The notes beneath the pieces are model-generated. The model was given only the letters and a program-made list of their open reading frames with translations, made no database searches and was not told the DNA's origin. This document shows, one piece after another, positions 37,001 through 44,314 of a DNA stretch of 64,000 nucleotides. Each line of letters opens with the position of its first letter. Within the stretch, counting starts at the first letter, position 1. The translations under genes and the position numbers were made by a program. This stretch comes from Mariniphaga anaerophila (GTDB lineage Bacteria > Bacteroidota > Bacteroidia > Bacteroidales > Prolixibacteraceae): assembly GCF_900129025.1 (NCBI RefSeq), contig NZ_FQUM01000006.1, positions 124,001 through 188,000 on the forward strand, given 5' to 3'.

Positions 37001-37074
37001 CATCTATTTTTGTAGCTACTCCTATTGCTTACGAGTTCCAGAAAAATCTGACAAAAAAAATCGCAAAAAAATAG
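34069..37074 (+). CDS. secDF: Fused protein translocase subunit SecDF
   Basis: 1001 residues. SecD half: one N-terminal TM, the periplasmic P1 domain with LGLDLKGGMNVTLEV and FGVAQPNIQQLQTKGRILVELPGV, then a TM bundle with GMSVDANVLIYERVQEEL. SecF half from about 690: NYGIDFRGGRTY, then TMs with GYSINDTVVVFDRIRE. It uses proton motive force to finish Sec-dependent export. SecDF fusion is normal in Bacteroidota. An acidic, Thr/Glu-rich low-complexity insert (about 263-305) interrupts P1. Own terminator downstream. Confidence 0.97.
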   Translation: MQNKGAILTFAILLAAVCLYQLSFTFKAKQIEKDAVEYAQGDAVREFNYLDSISGEVVYNFLGLKKFTYKEVKELEINLGLDLKGGMNVTLEVAVDDLIRALSNYNNDPTFNSALLRAKEMQRGSQEDFVTLFGQAFQEIDPNARLASIFLTLELRDKININTTNAEVLNVIRKETDAAIDNAFNIIRTRIDRFGVAQPNIQQLQTKGRILVELPGVKDQNRVRNLLQGTAMLEFWETYENQEVYPYLLQANERLKEMQSANAATTETAAPETETQDAEATTEKDTTEESSLLSELEAGSDSTGTGLDNLENFRKEFPLFAVLNPSTDQQGQLFPGPVVGVAQSRDTSKVNEFLNREQIKSIFPRDMMFRWTANSVDKAGNFYRLIALKANTRDGRAPLDGDVITDARQDFDQLGSNPEVSMTMNSEGSKTWQRLTKENIGKSIAIVLDGYVRSFPTVQNEISGGRSSITGLESIEEAKDLANILKSGKMPAPARIIQEEIVGPSLGKEAINSGMYSFLIAFALVLIYMLFFYSKNAGLSANVALIANMFFIIGILASLGATLTLPGIAGIVLTIGMSVDANVLIYERVQEELRAGKGLKLAVSDGYKNAYSAIIDGQVTTLLTGIVLYAFGSGPIKGFATTLIIGIATSLFSAIFITRLIFEWKLKHSKNILFSSKLTEGWLRHTSIKFLEKRKIAYIISGTLIVLSIGSLAIRGLNYGIDFRGGRTYVVRLDKDVEVGDVQQALEAPFGSAPEVKTFGDNNQVRITTTYKIEDDSENVDNEVEALLMQGLKDANLLDKDVSLEEFTSDYQLSSQKVGPTISDDIRKDSVIAISFALIIIFLYILVRFTNWQFGLGAIAALAHDSLIVLGIFSLLYNVLPFSLEIDQAFIAAILTVLGYSINDTVVVFDRIREYLKLYPKRKREQNVDEAINGTLRRTFSTSLSTFVVLLAIFLFGGATIQGFTFALLVGVVVGTYSSIFVATPIAYEFQKNLTKKIAKK

Positions 37075-37093
37075 GGCAACCGAAATAAAAAGT

Positions 37094-37131
37094 AAATCCT
37101 GACAGGTTTCAAAATCTGTCAGGATTTTTTT
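37094..37131 (+). terminator. Intrinsic terminator of secDF
   Basis: AAATCCTGACAG (37094-37105) pairs perfectly with CTGTCAGGATTT (37116-37127), 10-nt loop, followed by a T-tract. It lies 20 bp after the secDF stop. Confidence 0.92.
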
Positions 37132-37289
37132 ATTCCATTAGATTTCCAACTCAGTTGCCTCCGTCCGGAAAAGCAGCAGCAAAACACAAATCATATCGTT
37201 TTAAAATGCAGGATAGTCAACCGCATTGCAAGTTGCAGCGCTATTGCTTTTTTATTGAAATATACTGTTTATTTGATGGTGCCAATTTG

Positions 37290-37297
37290 TATATTTG
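37290..37297 (+). promoter_or_regulatory. Putative -7 box of tatA
   Basis: TATATTTG lies 19 bp before the tatA ATG, matching TAnnTTTG. The short leader agrees with other promoters in the window. Confidence 0.5.
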
Positions 37298-37316
37298 TGG
37301 CTAAAATTATTCAAGA

Positions 37317-37688
37317 ATGAATTACATACTATTCATAAGCGGAGGAGAACTGGTTTTGGTTATGTTGCTGGCATTGCTCTTTTTTGGAGCAAAAGCCATC
37401 CCCGACATTGCAAAAACCCTGGGAAAAGGCATGCGTGAATTCAGAAAAGCGACCAACGAAATAAAACGTGAGTTTGACGAACAGACTTCCGATATAAAAA
37501 GAGATATAAGCGAAGTAAAATCGGCTGTCAACCGGGAAACAGATAATATTAAACACAGTCTGGACGACGTTTCTTCTACGGTTGACCGCGAAACTGAAAA
37601 GATAAAAAGAGACTTCGACGATGCTACAAATCCTGCTGACGAAAGCGAGGAAACAAAAAAAGTAATCGAAGATCATCCAGAAGATTAG
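37317..37688 (+). CDS. tatA: Twin-arginine translocase TatA-like subunit with long charged tail
   Basis: 123 residues. N-terminal TM helix (LFISGGELVLVMLLALLFFGAKAIPDIAKTLGKGMREF) has the TatA/E hinge FGAKAIPD and amphipathic helix. TatA normally ends near 70-90 residues. Here a heptad-like charged tail follows (IKREFDEQTSDIKRDI, VNRETDNIKHSLDDV, VDRETEKIKRDFDDA), three related repeats that look like coiled coil. Makes the Tat pore for folded proteins. No tatC nearby. A Tat substrate is at 52030. It is followed by an ABC ATPase gene after 15 bp. Confidence 0.85.
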   Translation: MNYILFISGGELVLVMLLALLFFGAKAIPDIAKTLGKGMREFRKATNEIKREFDEQTSDIKRDISEVKSAVNRETDNIKHSLDDVSSTVDRETEKIKRDFDDATNPADESEETKKVIEDHPED

Positions 37689-37703
37689 CAAAGCCCAAAC
37701 AGT

Positions 37704-38366
37704 TTGATTAAAGCCGAGAACATAAAAAAATCGTTCGGATCCCTTCAGGTATTAAAAGGCATCCATCTCGAAATTCCGTTCGGGAAAATTTATTCCATTG
37801 TAGGAGCCAGTGGAGCAGGCAAAACCACTCTTCTCCAGATTATCGGAACGCTGAGCAAACCCGACAGCGGCACAATTTTCTACAACGACAAAAATATTTC
37901 TTCACTTTCGGAAAAAGATTTGGCAGCTTTCCGCAACAGCGAAATCGGATTTGTTTTTCAGTTTCACCATCTTTTGCCTGAATTTACGGCGCTGGAAAAT
38001 GTTTGTATTCCGGCATTTATTGCACGGCGCCAGAAAAATGAAGCAGAAAAAGAAGCGCTTCGGCTGCTCGATTACCTGGGATTAAAAGGCAGAGTAAACC
38101 ATAAACCATCGGAGCTTTCAGGAGGAGAAAAACAACGTGTTGCCGTGGCCAGAGCATTAATCAATAAGCCGTCGGTAGTACTGGCCGATGAACCGTCAGG
38201 GAACCTCGACTCGGCAAACCGCGACGACCTTCACGACCTGCTTTTTCAGCTTCGCGACGACTTCGGACAAACGTTTGTAATTGTAACCCACGACGATCAT
38301 TTTGCAGAACGTTCTGACAAAATCATTGGCATAAAAGACGGCCTGATTGACGAAGCAATGGGCTAA
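37704..38366 (+). CDS. lolD: LolD-like ABC transporter ATPase
   Basis: 220 residues from a TTG start (37704). Walker [10 protein letters not shown] (34-42), Q-loop [18 protein letters not shown], signature LSGGEKQR, Walker [14 protein letters not shown] and H-loop VTHD are intact. The FHHLLPEF region is characteristic of LolD, the ATPase that releases lipoproteins from the inner membrane to LolA; related MacB/FtsE-type ATPases are alternatives because the permease (LolC/E) is not adjacent. It starts 15 bp after tatA, so both envelope genes are likely co-transcribed. Confidence 0.85.
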   Translation: MIKAENIKKSFGSLQVLKGIHLEIPFGKIYSIVGASGAGKTTLLQIIGTLSKPDSGTIFYNDKNISSLSEKDLAAFRNSEIGFVFQFHHLLPEFTALENVCIPAFIARRQKNEAEKEALRLLDYLGLKGRVNHKPSELSGGEKQRVAVARALINKPSVVLADEPSGNLDSANRDDLHDLLFQLRDDFGQTFVIVTHDDHFAERSDKIIGIKDGLIDEAMG

Positions 38367-38409
38367 ACAAAAATCCCAATGAATTTCAAATTTCCGGAGT
38401 AGAGAAGTT

Positions 38410-39177
38410 ATGAAAGAAACTGATCTTAAATCGTTTTTAGACGAGAAGGTAGAAAAATATAACCGCCCGGCTTTTATCGAAACCGATCCCGTTCAAATTC
38501 CCAAACAATTCAGCCAAAAAGAAAACATAGAAATTGCAGCTTTTTTAGCCGCTACCATTTCGTGGGGAAGCAGGCCGGCAATCATAAAAAATGCCATGCG
38601 TTTAATGCAACTGCTGGACAACCGCCCTTACGAATTCATCACCCAGGCCTCAGCGAATGAACTCAAGACACATCTGGAACCGTTTGTTCATCGCACATTT
38701 AACGGGCAGGATTTAATCTATTTTGTACGTTCTTTAAAAAACATTTACGAAAACCACGGGGGGCTTCAGCAGGTGTTTGAAACAGGTTTTCAAATAGAGA
38801 GTTCGGTAAAGTCAGCATTGCAGTACTTTTTCCGGGTATTTTTCGAAATTCCGGGCGAACGCACACGAAAACACGTTGCCAACGTAGAACGCGGCGCTTC
38901 TGCCAAACGGCTTAACATGTTTTTAAGATGGCTTGTCCGTAACGATAACCGCGGAGTGGATTTCGGGCTGTGGAACGGCATTCCGGCATCGGCCCTTATG
39001 CTGCCGCTTGATGTGCACACCGGAAATGTTGCACGAAAACTAAATATATTATCCCGGAAACAAAACGACTGGAAAGCGGTGGAAGAAGTTACTTCAACAC
39101 TTCGTAAATTTGATGCTGCAGACCCGGTGAAATACGATTTTGCACTTTTCGGACTGGGAATTTTCGAGAAATTTTAA
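38410..39177 (+). CDS. TIGR02757 (DUF2400) family protein
   Basis: 255 residues, full length for the family. It shows the conserved ATISWGSRPAIIKNAMRLM, HRTFNGQDL, KRLNMFLRWLVRNDNRGVDFGLWNGI and LMLPLDVHTGNVARKL blocks. The helical layout and the last motif resemble HhH-GPD DNA-glycosylase-like folds, but no activity is established. Followed after 1 bp by the methyltransferase gene, so translation is probably coupled. Confidence 0.88.
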   Translation: MKETDLKSFLDEKVEKYNRPAFIETDPVQIPKQFSQKENIEIAAFLAATISWGSRPAIIKNAMRLMQLLDNRPYEFITQASANELKTHLEPFVHRTFNGQDLIYFVRSLKNIYENHGGLQQVFETGFQIESSVKSALQYFFRVFFEIPGERTRKHVANVERGASAKRLNMFLRWLVRNDNRGVDFGLWNGIPASALMLPLDVHTGNVARKLNILSRKQNDWKAVEEVTSTLRKFDAADPVKYDFALFGLGIFEKF

Positions 39178-39178
39178 C

Positions 39179-39895
39179 ATGGGACGAAACAACTATTTTC
39201 AGTTTAAGCAGTTCAGAATAACCCAGGAGCATTCTGCCATGAAAGTAGGAACCGACGGCGTTTTGCTGGGGGCCTGGGTAAACGTTTCGAAGGCAAGTTC
39301 TATTTTAGATATTGGTGCCGGCACCGGCGTTATTTCAATTATGGCAGCGCAACGCTCGTGCGCCACGGTTATCGGGATAGAAATTGAAGAAAATGCAGCA
39401 AACGAAGCTGCTGAGAATGCCGGAAACTCGCCTTGGAACAATCGCATTTCCATCCTGCATACAACTTTTCAGGCTTTTTCGGAAACATGCACCGAACAAT
39501 TCGACCTGATTGTTTCCAACCCGCCCTTTTTTACCAACAGCCAAAAATCGAAAAGTAAACTGCTCGCCATTGCCAAGCACAACCACCTCCTGCCTCTTTC
39601 CGATCTTGTGGAAGGCGCAGAAAAGTTGTTATCACGCACTGGAACATTCGCAGTTATCCTTCCTGTTGTTCAGGCAAAAGAACTTATTAAAAAATGCAAG
39701 GCCGAAGGACTGAGTTTGTGCCGATTGACCAAAGTGCGCCCCAACAATCTGAAACCCACCAACCGGTATCTGATGGAATTTATTCGGGAGGAATGCACCA
39801 CAGCAGTAACCACCCTCAACATTCACACTGATAAGAGCAACGGTTTTACAGAAGAATACAAAACGCTGACCCGCGATTTTTATCTGAATTTCTAA
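39179..39895 (+). CDS. trmN6: tRNA1(Val) (adenine-N6)-methyltransferase-like protein (TrmN6/YfiC)
   Basis: 238 residues from the ATG at 39179 (MGRNNYFQFKQFRITQEHSAMKVGTDGVLLGAW), 1 bp after the previous stop; the longer frame only overlaps that gene. SAM-binding loop DIGAGTG (44-50) and catalytic NPPF (SNPPFFTNS) mark an N6-adenine methyltransferase. The QEHSAMKVGTDGVLLGAW opening is diagnostic of YfiC/TrmN6, which modifies A37 of tRNA1(Val). Its last 4 bp overlap the convergent flavodoxin gene. Confidence 0.9.
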   Translation: MGRNNYFQFKQFRITQEHSAMKVGTDGVLLGAWVNVSKASSILDIGAGTGVISIMAAQRSCATVIGIEIEENAANEAAENAGNSPWNNRISILHTTFQAFSETCTEQFDLIVSNPPFFTNSQKSKSKLLAIAKHNHLLPLSDLVEGAEKLLSRTGTFAVILPVVQAKELIKKCKAEGLSLCRLTKVRPNNLKPTNRYLMEFIREECTTAVTTLNIHTDKSNGFTEEYKTLTRDFYLNF

Positions 39896-40395
39896 ACCAG
39901 AAAAAGGAAAGGATTAAAAACACGATCCATCCGTTTCGAAAATTTTCGAACCTCCTCCGAATCGACTTTTGACGTGCTCTGCCTTACCTGAGCAACTTTT
40001 TTCACAACCATTTTTTCCAAAAAATTCATTCTGTCAAAGTCAAATGCTCCACCAAAAAATGCAGAAGCTTTTGCATTTTCCAGCAGCTCTTCCGGGTAGG
40101 CATTTTCCAACTGTTTTTGCGCAACTTCTCCCTCTTCCATACAACAAATAAACAACCCGAGTTCTTTTTGCAGTAGAAGAGCAGAATTGGCACGGCAGAA
40201 CTCTTTCACTTTTTTCTGAACCTGCCCTGCATGAATAGAACCTCCCACAATTACGCGGCTGTACAACTCTGGAGAAGGCACAGATTCCTTTTTCAAATTT
40301 TTCAGTGTAACATCTCCTCCGAGATAATCTTTCATCTGTTCCGCTATTTTTTCGGTACAGCCATGATTCGTAGCATAAACGATTAATGTTTTCAT
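39892..40395 (-). CDS. Flavodoxin-domain protein, HemG-like
   Basis: 167 residues. FMN-binding N-terminus KTLIVYATNHGCTEKIAEQMKDYL, followed by RVIVGGSIHAGQVQKKVKEFC and LGLFICCMEEGE, as in HemG-type protoporphyrinogen oxidase and related flavodoxins. It has no N-terminal signal; the C-terminus is amphipathic. HemG-type oxidation of protoporphyrinogen is possible, but the HemG-specific long loop is not clear, so a general flavodoxin role remains. Overlaps the trmN6 stop by 4 bp. Confidence 0.82.
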   Translation of the reverse strand: MKTLIVYATNHGCTEKIAEQMKDYLGGDVTLKNLKKESVPSPELYSRVIVGGSIHAGQVQKKVKEFCRANSALLLQKELGLFICCMEEGEVAQKQLENAYPEELLENAKASAFFGGAFDFDRMNFLEKMVVKKVAQVRQSTSKVDSEEVRKFSKRMDRVFNPFLFLV

Positions 40396-40553
40396 GTTTT
40401 ATTGTTTTTTTCTGGCTTTAAAAAATTTTGTTTCCCTGGAATTTGTTTGAAAATTATCCAATTCCTTTCGAACAATTGTGTTAATAATCGGTTAATTCTC
40501 TAAATTAATCGGTGAAATAAAATACCAAAAAGTCTTTTATTTATTTTTGATAC

Positions 40554-40561
40554 TATTTTTG
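40554..40561 (+). promoter_or_regulatory. Putative -7 box of ferredoxin reductase-like gene
   Basis: TATTTTTG 26 bp before the ATG fits TAnnTTTG. Weak -33. Confidence 0.4.
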
Positions 40562-40587
40562 CAATTCCTTATAATTTTAGATTAGCA

Positions 40588-41268
40588 ATGACAATAGAAA
40601 TGAAACCAGAAGTTCAACTTAATACGAATTACTACAAAGTACAAAACATTAAAAATTTAACAGAGAGTACTTTTGTTTTACAACTCCCGAAAAGCAGGTT
40701 CAAGTTTGAATCAGGACAACATATTTCGCTCTCCATTTCGGGCGATTATCAAAGTCGGGAATACTCAATTTACAGTGCTGAAGATGACGAGCACCTTGAA
40801 GTGTTGGTAAAAGAAGTGGATGGGGGGTATTTTTCGCCTAAACTGAAACACCTTAAAGAAGGTGATATGGTTGAAGTGCACGGGCCTTTCGGCCGCTTTT
40901 CACTCGACGCGCAAAAACGCGATTCACACAAACACATTTTCATAGCCAGCGGAACAGGAATTGCGCCTTTCCACAGTATGGTAAAAAGCAATCCCGGCCT
41001 CGACTACCAGGTTATTCACGGCGTAAGACACACCAACGAAGCCTATGAGCGGGAGGAATATGAAAACGGCAAATACTTTTTATGCACGTCTCGCGACACC
41101 GACAGCGATTTCCACGGAAGATTAACCGCCTATTTAAAAGAAGCTGAATTCGATAAAAATTCGTGTTTCTATTTATGTGGCAACAGCGACATGATTTTTG
41201 ACGCCATGGAAATCCTGAAGGAAAAAGGGTTCAGCCGCGATGATGTAAACGTCGAAGTGTATTTCTGA
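40588..41268 (+). CDS. Ferredoxin-NADP+ reductase-like flavoprotein
   Basis: 226 residues. FAD-binding domain with the RxYS motif (R57-E-Y-S60), GPFGRFSLD turn, then the NAD(P)-binding domain with IASGTGIAPFHSMV and the C-terminal CGNSDMIFDAMEILKEKGFSRDDVNVEVYF. Transfers electrons between NAD(P)H and ferredoxin/flavodoxin; the divergent flavodoxin-domain gene 190 bp away could be a partner, though this is inference. There is no 2Fe-2S domain, and the aromatic C-terminal residue is Phe. Monocistronic. Confidence 0.88.
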   Translation: MTIEMKPEVQLNTNYYKVQNIKNLTESTFVLQLPKSRFKFESGQHISLSISGDYQSREYSIYSAEDDEHLEVLVKEVDGGYFSPKLKHLKEGDMVEVHGPFGRFSLDAQKRDSHKHIFIASGTGIAPFHSMVKSNPGLDYQVIHGVRHTNEAYEREEYENGKYFLCTSRDTDSDFHGRLTAYLKEAEFDKNSCFYLCGNSDMIFDAMEILKEKGFSRDDVNVEVYF

Positions 41269-41337
41269 TAAACAATCCGCAGAAAATTACCGAAAAATGG
41301 CAGAACTTTTTGTTCTAGGTCAAGCAGGTAATTTTCT

Positions 41338-42000
41338 CTATTTTGAATCAATTTTTTCTCCGTAAGCAAGGTCTCCGGCATCTCCAAGTCCGGGAACGAT
41401 GTACGATTTCGGCGTCATTTCCGGATCAATTGCGCCAAGCCAAAGCGTTACATTTTCGGCCTTAATGGTTTCGGTAATGTAATCAACCCCCTGCTGGCTG
41501 GCAATAATTGAAACCAAATGCACATGTTTCGGAGTTCCTTTGCTGAAGAGTGCATGGTAACCAATTTCCATGGAACGGCCAGATGCAAGCATCGGGTCTG
41601 AAAGAATTACCACTTTATCATCCAGCGAGGGCGACGCCATGTATTCAAACTCAATCTCAAAATCACCACTTTCGTTGTATTTCCTGAATGCAGAGATAAA
41701 ACAGTTTTCTGCCCTGTCCAATATTTTCAGCAAGCCATTGTGCATGGCAAGCCCGGCTCTCAAAATAGTTGCAAGCACCGGTTGCTTTTCCAACAATGGT
41801 ACTTTGGCAATTCCCAACGGAGTGGTTACATCGGTTACTTCGTACTTCAGGTTTTTGCTGATTTCGTATGCGAACAATTCGCCAAGACGATAAAGATTTT
41901 CACGAAACCGCAATGGGTCTTTTTGAATGGACACGTCTCTAATTTCCGCCAGGTACTGGTCGAACACAGAATGGTTGTTGCCCAAAACTCTTATTTCCAT
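41338..42000 (-). CDS. upp: Uracil phosphoribosyltransferase
   Basis: 220 residues. PRPP-binding loop VVILSDPMLASGRSMEIGYHAL and uracil-binding C-terminal block AIDPEMTPKSYIVPGLGDAGDLAYGE are both clear, as is the ILRAGLAMHNGLL loop. Converts uracil and PRPP to UMP (pyrimidine salvage, cytosol). Monocistronic; no clear promoter box seen in the 150 bp upstream. Confidence 0.95.
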   Translation of the reverse strand: MEIRVLGNNHSVFDQYLAEIRDVSIQKDPLRFRENLYRLGELFAYEISKNLKYEVTDVTTPLGIAKVPLLEKQPVLATILRAGLAMHNGLLKILDRAENCFISAFRKYNESGDFEIEFEYMASPSLDDKVVILSDPMLASGRSMEIGYHALFSKGTPKHVHLVSIIASQQGVDYITETIKAENVTLWLGAIDPEMTPKSYIVPGLGDAGDLAYGEKIDSK

Positions 42001-42192
42001 TTTCTTAATAAATTAAATATACGCTGAACAGCCAACGAAAGGATGAAAAGAAATTTTACATCTCAACGGCTTTTTAAGAAAGCCAATTAGCTTCAAATTT
42101 TTCCGAGCGCAAAAATGCGAAAAATCACGAAAAAAGCCGTCAATTTTTAAGAGTTATTTGGAAGAACCCGCCTTCAAACCACTTCTGCATGC

Positions 42193-42230
42193 AAAAAAAG
42201 CGGCCCTGCCAAATCTGACAGAGCCGCTTT
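42193..42230 (-). terminator. Intrinsic terminator downstream of small membrane-protein gene
   Basis: AAAGCGGC (42197-42204) pairs with GCCGCTTT (42223-42230); read on the minus strand the stem is followed by TTTTTTT. It lies 32 bp after the 55-codon gene stop. Confidence 0.85.
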
Positions 42231-42261
42231 ATATCGTCTTAATAATAGATTCTACCTTACA

Positions 42262-42429
42262 TCAAAGGCTGAAAAGCATATCGGCACCCCAAAAAATACC
42301 GAAAATAATTGCAACTCCCGCAATTGCTCCTGCTGCCAGGGTCAAGATAAGATTCACCGGCAGTTTTTGTTTCACATCACCAGATCCTGTTGTAATAACT
42401 ATCTGATTTTGATTCACTTTTGTTTCCAT
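42262..42429 (-). CDS. Small single-span membrane protein (55 aa)
   Basis: METKVNQNQIVITTGSGDV followed by KQKLPVNLILTLAAGAIAGV and AIIFGIFWGADMLFSL, then TGA. One strongly hydrophobic helix (about 26-53) after a polar N-terminus. Too short for standard gene finding, but supported by a clean ATG, sense composition, and a strong intrinsic terminator 32 bp downstream. I do not recognise the family. It is transcribed on the minus strand between upp and a secreted-protein gene. Confidence 0.65.
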   Translation of the reverse strand: METKVNQNQIVITTGSGDVKQKLPVNLILTLAAGAIAGVAIIFGIFWGADMLFSL

Positions 42430-42614
42430 AGTTTTCAATTTTCATTAAAAAAAAGACTAACATGTCTGCTGCAAAAGTATGAATTATTTTTCAAACATGT
42501 TTTACAGCATAAATTTTAACATTTACATTAAGCCTCTGTTAACTCCTGAACCACAAACAAAAACGCAACATACATCGAAAAAGTATGCTGCGTACAAAGC
42601 CATTTGGCATAAAG

Positions 42615-42642
42615 CAAAAAAAAGGCCCTGCTAAGCAGGACC
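42615..42642 (-). terminator. Intrinsic terminator of secreted-protein gene
   Basis: Minus strand GGGTCCTGC (42635-42643) pairs with GCAGGGCC (42624-42631) with one mismatch and a TTA loop, followed by a T-tract at 42615-42623. Confidence 0.75.
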
Positions 42643-42668
42643 CTCTCCCTTTTCATCCATTAACCAAT

Positions 42669-43253
42669 CTATTTCACCAAATTGTAAGTAAATTCTTCGT
42701 CGTTTGAAGCCAAAACCACACGGTAAGATCCTTTGTCAAGTTTAGACAAATCGTATCCGGTAGTAATGTTAAACTCGCGTCCCAACCTTGTTTGGTAAAC
42801 CAACCCTTCGTTGTTGTAGAAATACAATTTCAAGTTTTCTTTGTCGAAGTTCAGGTAAGAAAGCTTCAACTCACCATTTTCATAATCGAAGTAAGGAGCG
42901 AAACGCACTTTTGATTCGCCAACTTCAATTCCGTTGCCTGAAACTTCAAAGTCGTTAATCAACTTTGTGTCATTAACTTTCATGTTTAATACGTAATTCC
43001 CGGCGGCCAAGTCTTTAAAATCATACACCTGTTTAAAATCGGTAACAGCTTCATTGGTTTGTTTGTAGTATACCAATTCGCCGTTTTCTGTTTCAATGCT
43101 TACCTCAAAAATTGCCGGATTCTCGTTTGTTACAGCAACGATTGCCCTTTCTGAATTAAGGGGTATTACATTCATTTTTGGCTTCTCAACTGCATTTGTT
43201 ATTGTCGCAAATGCCAACGCTGCTACAGTAAGTGCTAATTTAATTGTTTTCAT
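42669..43253 (-). CDS. Secreted beta-sandwich protein, unknown function
   Basis: 194 residues from the ATG at 43253. Signal peptide MKTIKLALTVAALAFATITNA. The mature protein is two tandem beta-rich halves (VSIETENGELVYYKQTNEAV, VLNMKVNDTKLINDFEV, LKLYFYNNEGLVYQTRLG, YRVVLASNDEEFTYNLVK), resembling T9SS/DUF3244-type Ig-like folds, but it does not show the PNP motif of a sorting domain. Likely periplasmic. The start region is duplicated 33 bp upstream as an in-frame TTG copy. Followed by a strong terminator, so monocistronic. Confidence 0.75.
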   Translation of the reverse strand: MKTIKLALTVAALAFATITNAVEKPKMNVIPLNSERAIVAVTNENPAIFEVSIETENGELVYYKQTNEAVTDFKQVYDFKDLAAGNYVLNMKVNDTKLINDFEVSGNGIEVGESKVRFAPYFDYENGELKLSYLNFDKENLKLYFYNNEGLVYQTRLGREFNITTGYDLSKLDKGSYRVVLASNDEEFTYNLVK

Positions 43254-43293
43254 GTCTTTCAATTTTAATTGTTTAATTGTTTTCAAGTCTTTT
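43239..43293. repeat. 33-bp-spaced direct repeat at the secreted-protein start
   Basis: TTTAATTGTTTTCATGTCTTT (43239-43259) recurs as TTTAATTGTTTTCAAGTCTTT (43272-43292). On the minus strand this is KD-M-KTIK preceded by KD-L-KTIK 11 codons upstream: the ATG of the gene versus a TTG in the same frame. Confidence 0.8.
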
Positions 43294-43590
43294 CTATGTC
43301 CAGCCACTTTCGGCTGCTTTTTAATTCTTTCGACTTTCTCATTCCTTTTACCAAGAATGACGATGCAAACATAGGACGTTTTTGAATATTATGCTGTAAA
43401 ACATGCGTTAAAAGTTTGTCAAATAAATGTAAACTTAATAAAGTCTGCGTTAACTAAATGTAATATTGAATTTATCTTGCTAATTATAAGATTTTTACAA
43501 AAATCAAACGTTTGCATTACAATTATCATGCCTATTTTTAAAATGATATGTTAAGTTATTTTTACTTATTTTCGCAAAAAGAACAAAAAA
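43254..43590. other. Divergent intergenic region before comB-like gene
   Basis: 337 bp, very A/T-rich. It holds the duplicated start region described at 43239-43293 and, on the plus strand, a TATTTTCG element near 43567 that could be the -7 box of the comB-like gene. No other gene seen. Confidence 0.5.
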
Positions 43591-44298
43591 ATGAACATTC
43601 AGATACTACAATTGCTCGAAGGAGCAAGAGCAGCTACAGGCCTCACTGTAGTAATTGACGTATTCAGAGCATTTTCTACCGCCTGCTACGTTACAGAAAA
43701 AGGAGCTGAAAAAATTATTCCGGTAGGAGACATCGAAAAAGCCTACTCTTTAAAAGAGAAACACCCCGATTTTATATTGATGGGCGAAAGGAATGAAAAG
43801 AAACCACCACGGTTCGACTACGGCAACTCACCCACACAATTGCAAAATACTGACTTAAAAGGAAAAACAATTGTTCACACAACCAGCTCTGGCACACAGG
43901 GCATCGCTGGTGCCAAAGGCGCTTCCGAAATTATTACCGGAAGTTTTGTAAACGCAGGCGCTATTATTAATTATATAAAATCCAAAAACCCGAAAAACGT
44001 ATCGCTGGTTTGCATGGGTTATGCCTGCGAATTTCCGACCGACGAAGACACCCTTTGCGCAGAATACATAAGAAACGCTTTACTCGGGCAGCCCAACAAT
44101 TTCGATAACATGAAAAAAACCATATGGGAAGGATCCGGAAAACGTTTTTTCGAACCTGAAAAACAAGAATGGGCTCCTAAAGAAGATTTCAACCTTTGCC
44201 TTGAGCTAAACAAATTTAACTTTGTACTCAAAGTCGAACACGAAAACAACTACAGTTACCTTAATAAAATAACAGTTTTGCCGCAAACAAACCACTAA
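43591..44298 (+). CDS. 2-phosphosulfolactate phosphatase-like protein (ComB family)
   Basis: 235 residues. ComB family motifs: VVIDVFRAFSTACYVTEKGAEKIIPV, ILMGERNEKKPPRFDYGNSPTQL, IVHTTSSGTQGI, and CMGYACEFPTDEDTLCAEY. The family dephosphorylates 2-phosphosulfolactate (coenzyme M pathway in archaea); many bacterial members have no known physiological role, although sulfolactate production is possible. It is 16 bp upstream of a PLP lyase gene of the PatB type, which also touches sulfur chemistry, so the pair may act together in sulfur metabolism. Confidence 0.88.
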   Translation: MNIQILQLLEGARAATGLTVVIDVFRAFSTACYVTEKGAEKIIPVGDIEKAYSLKEKHPDFILMGERNEKKPPRFDYGNSPTQLQNTDLKGKTIVHTTSSGTQGIAGAKGASEIITGSFVNAGAIINYIKSKNPKNVSLVCMGYACEFPTDEDTLCAEYIRNALLGQPNNFDNMKKTIWEGSGKRFFEPEKQEWAPKEDFNLCLELNKFNFVLKVEHENNYSYLNKITVLPQTNH

Positions 44299-44314
44299 AG
44301 CAACAAACAACAAA

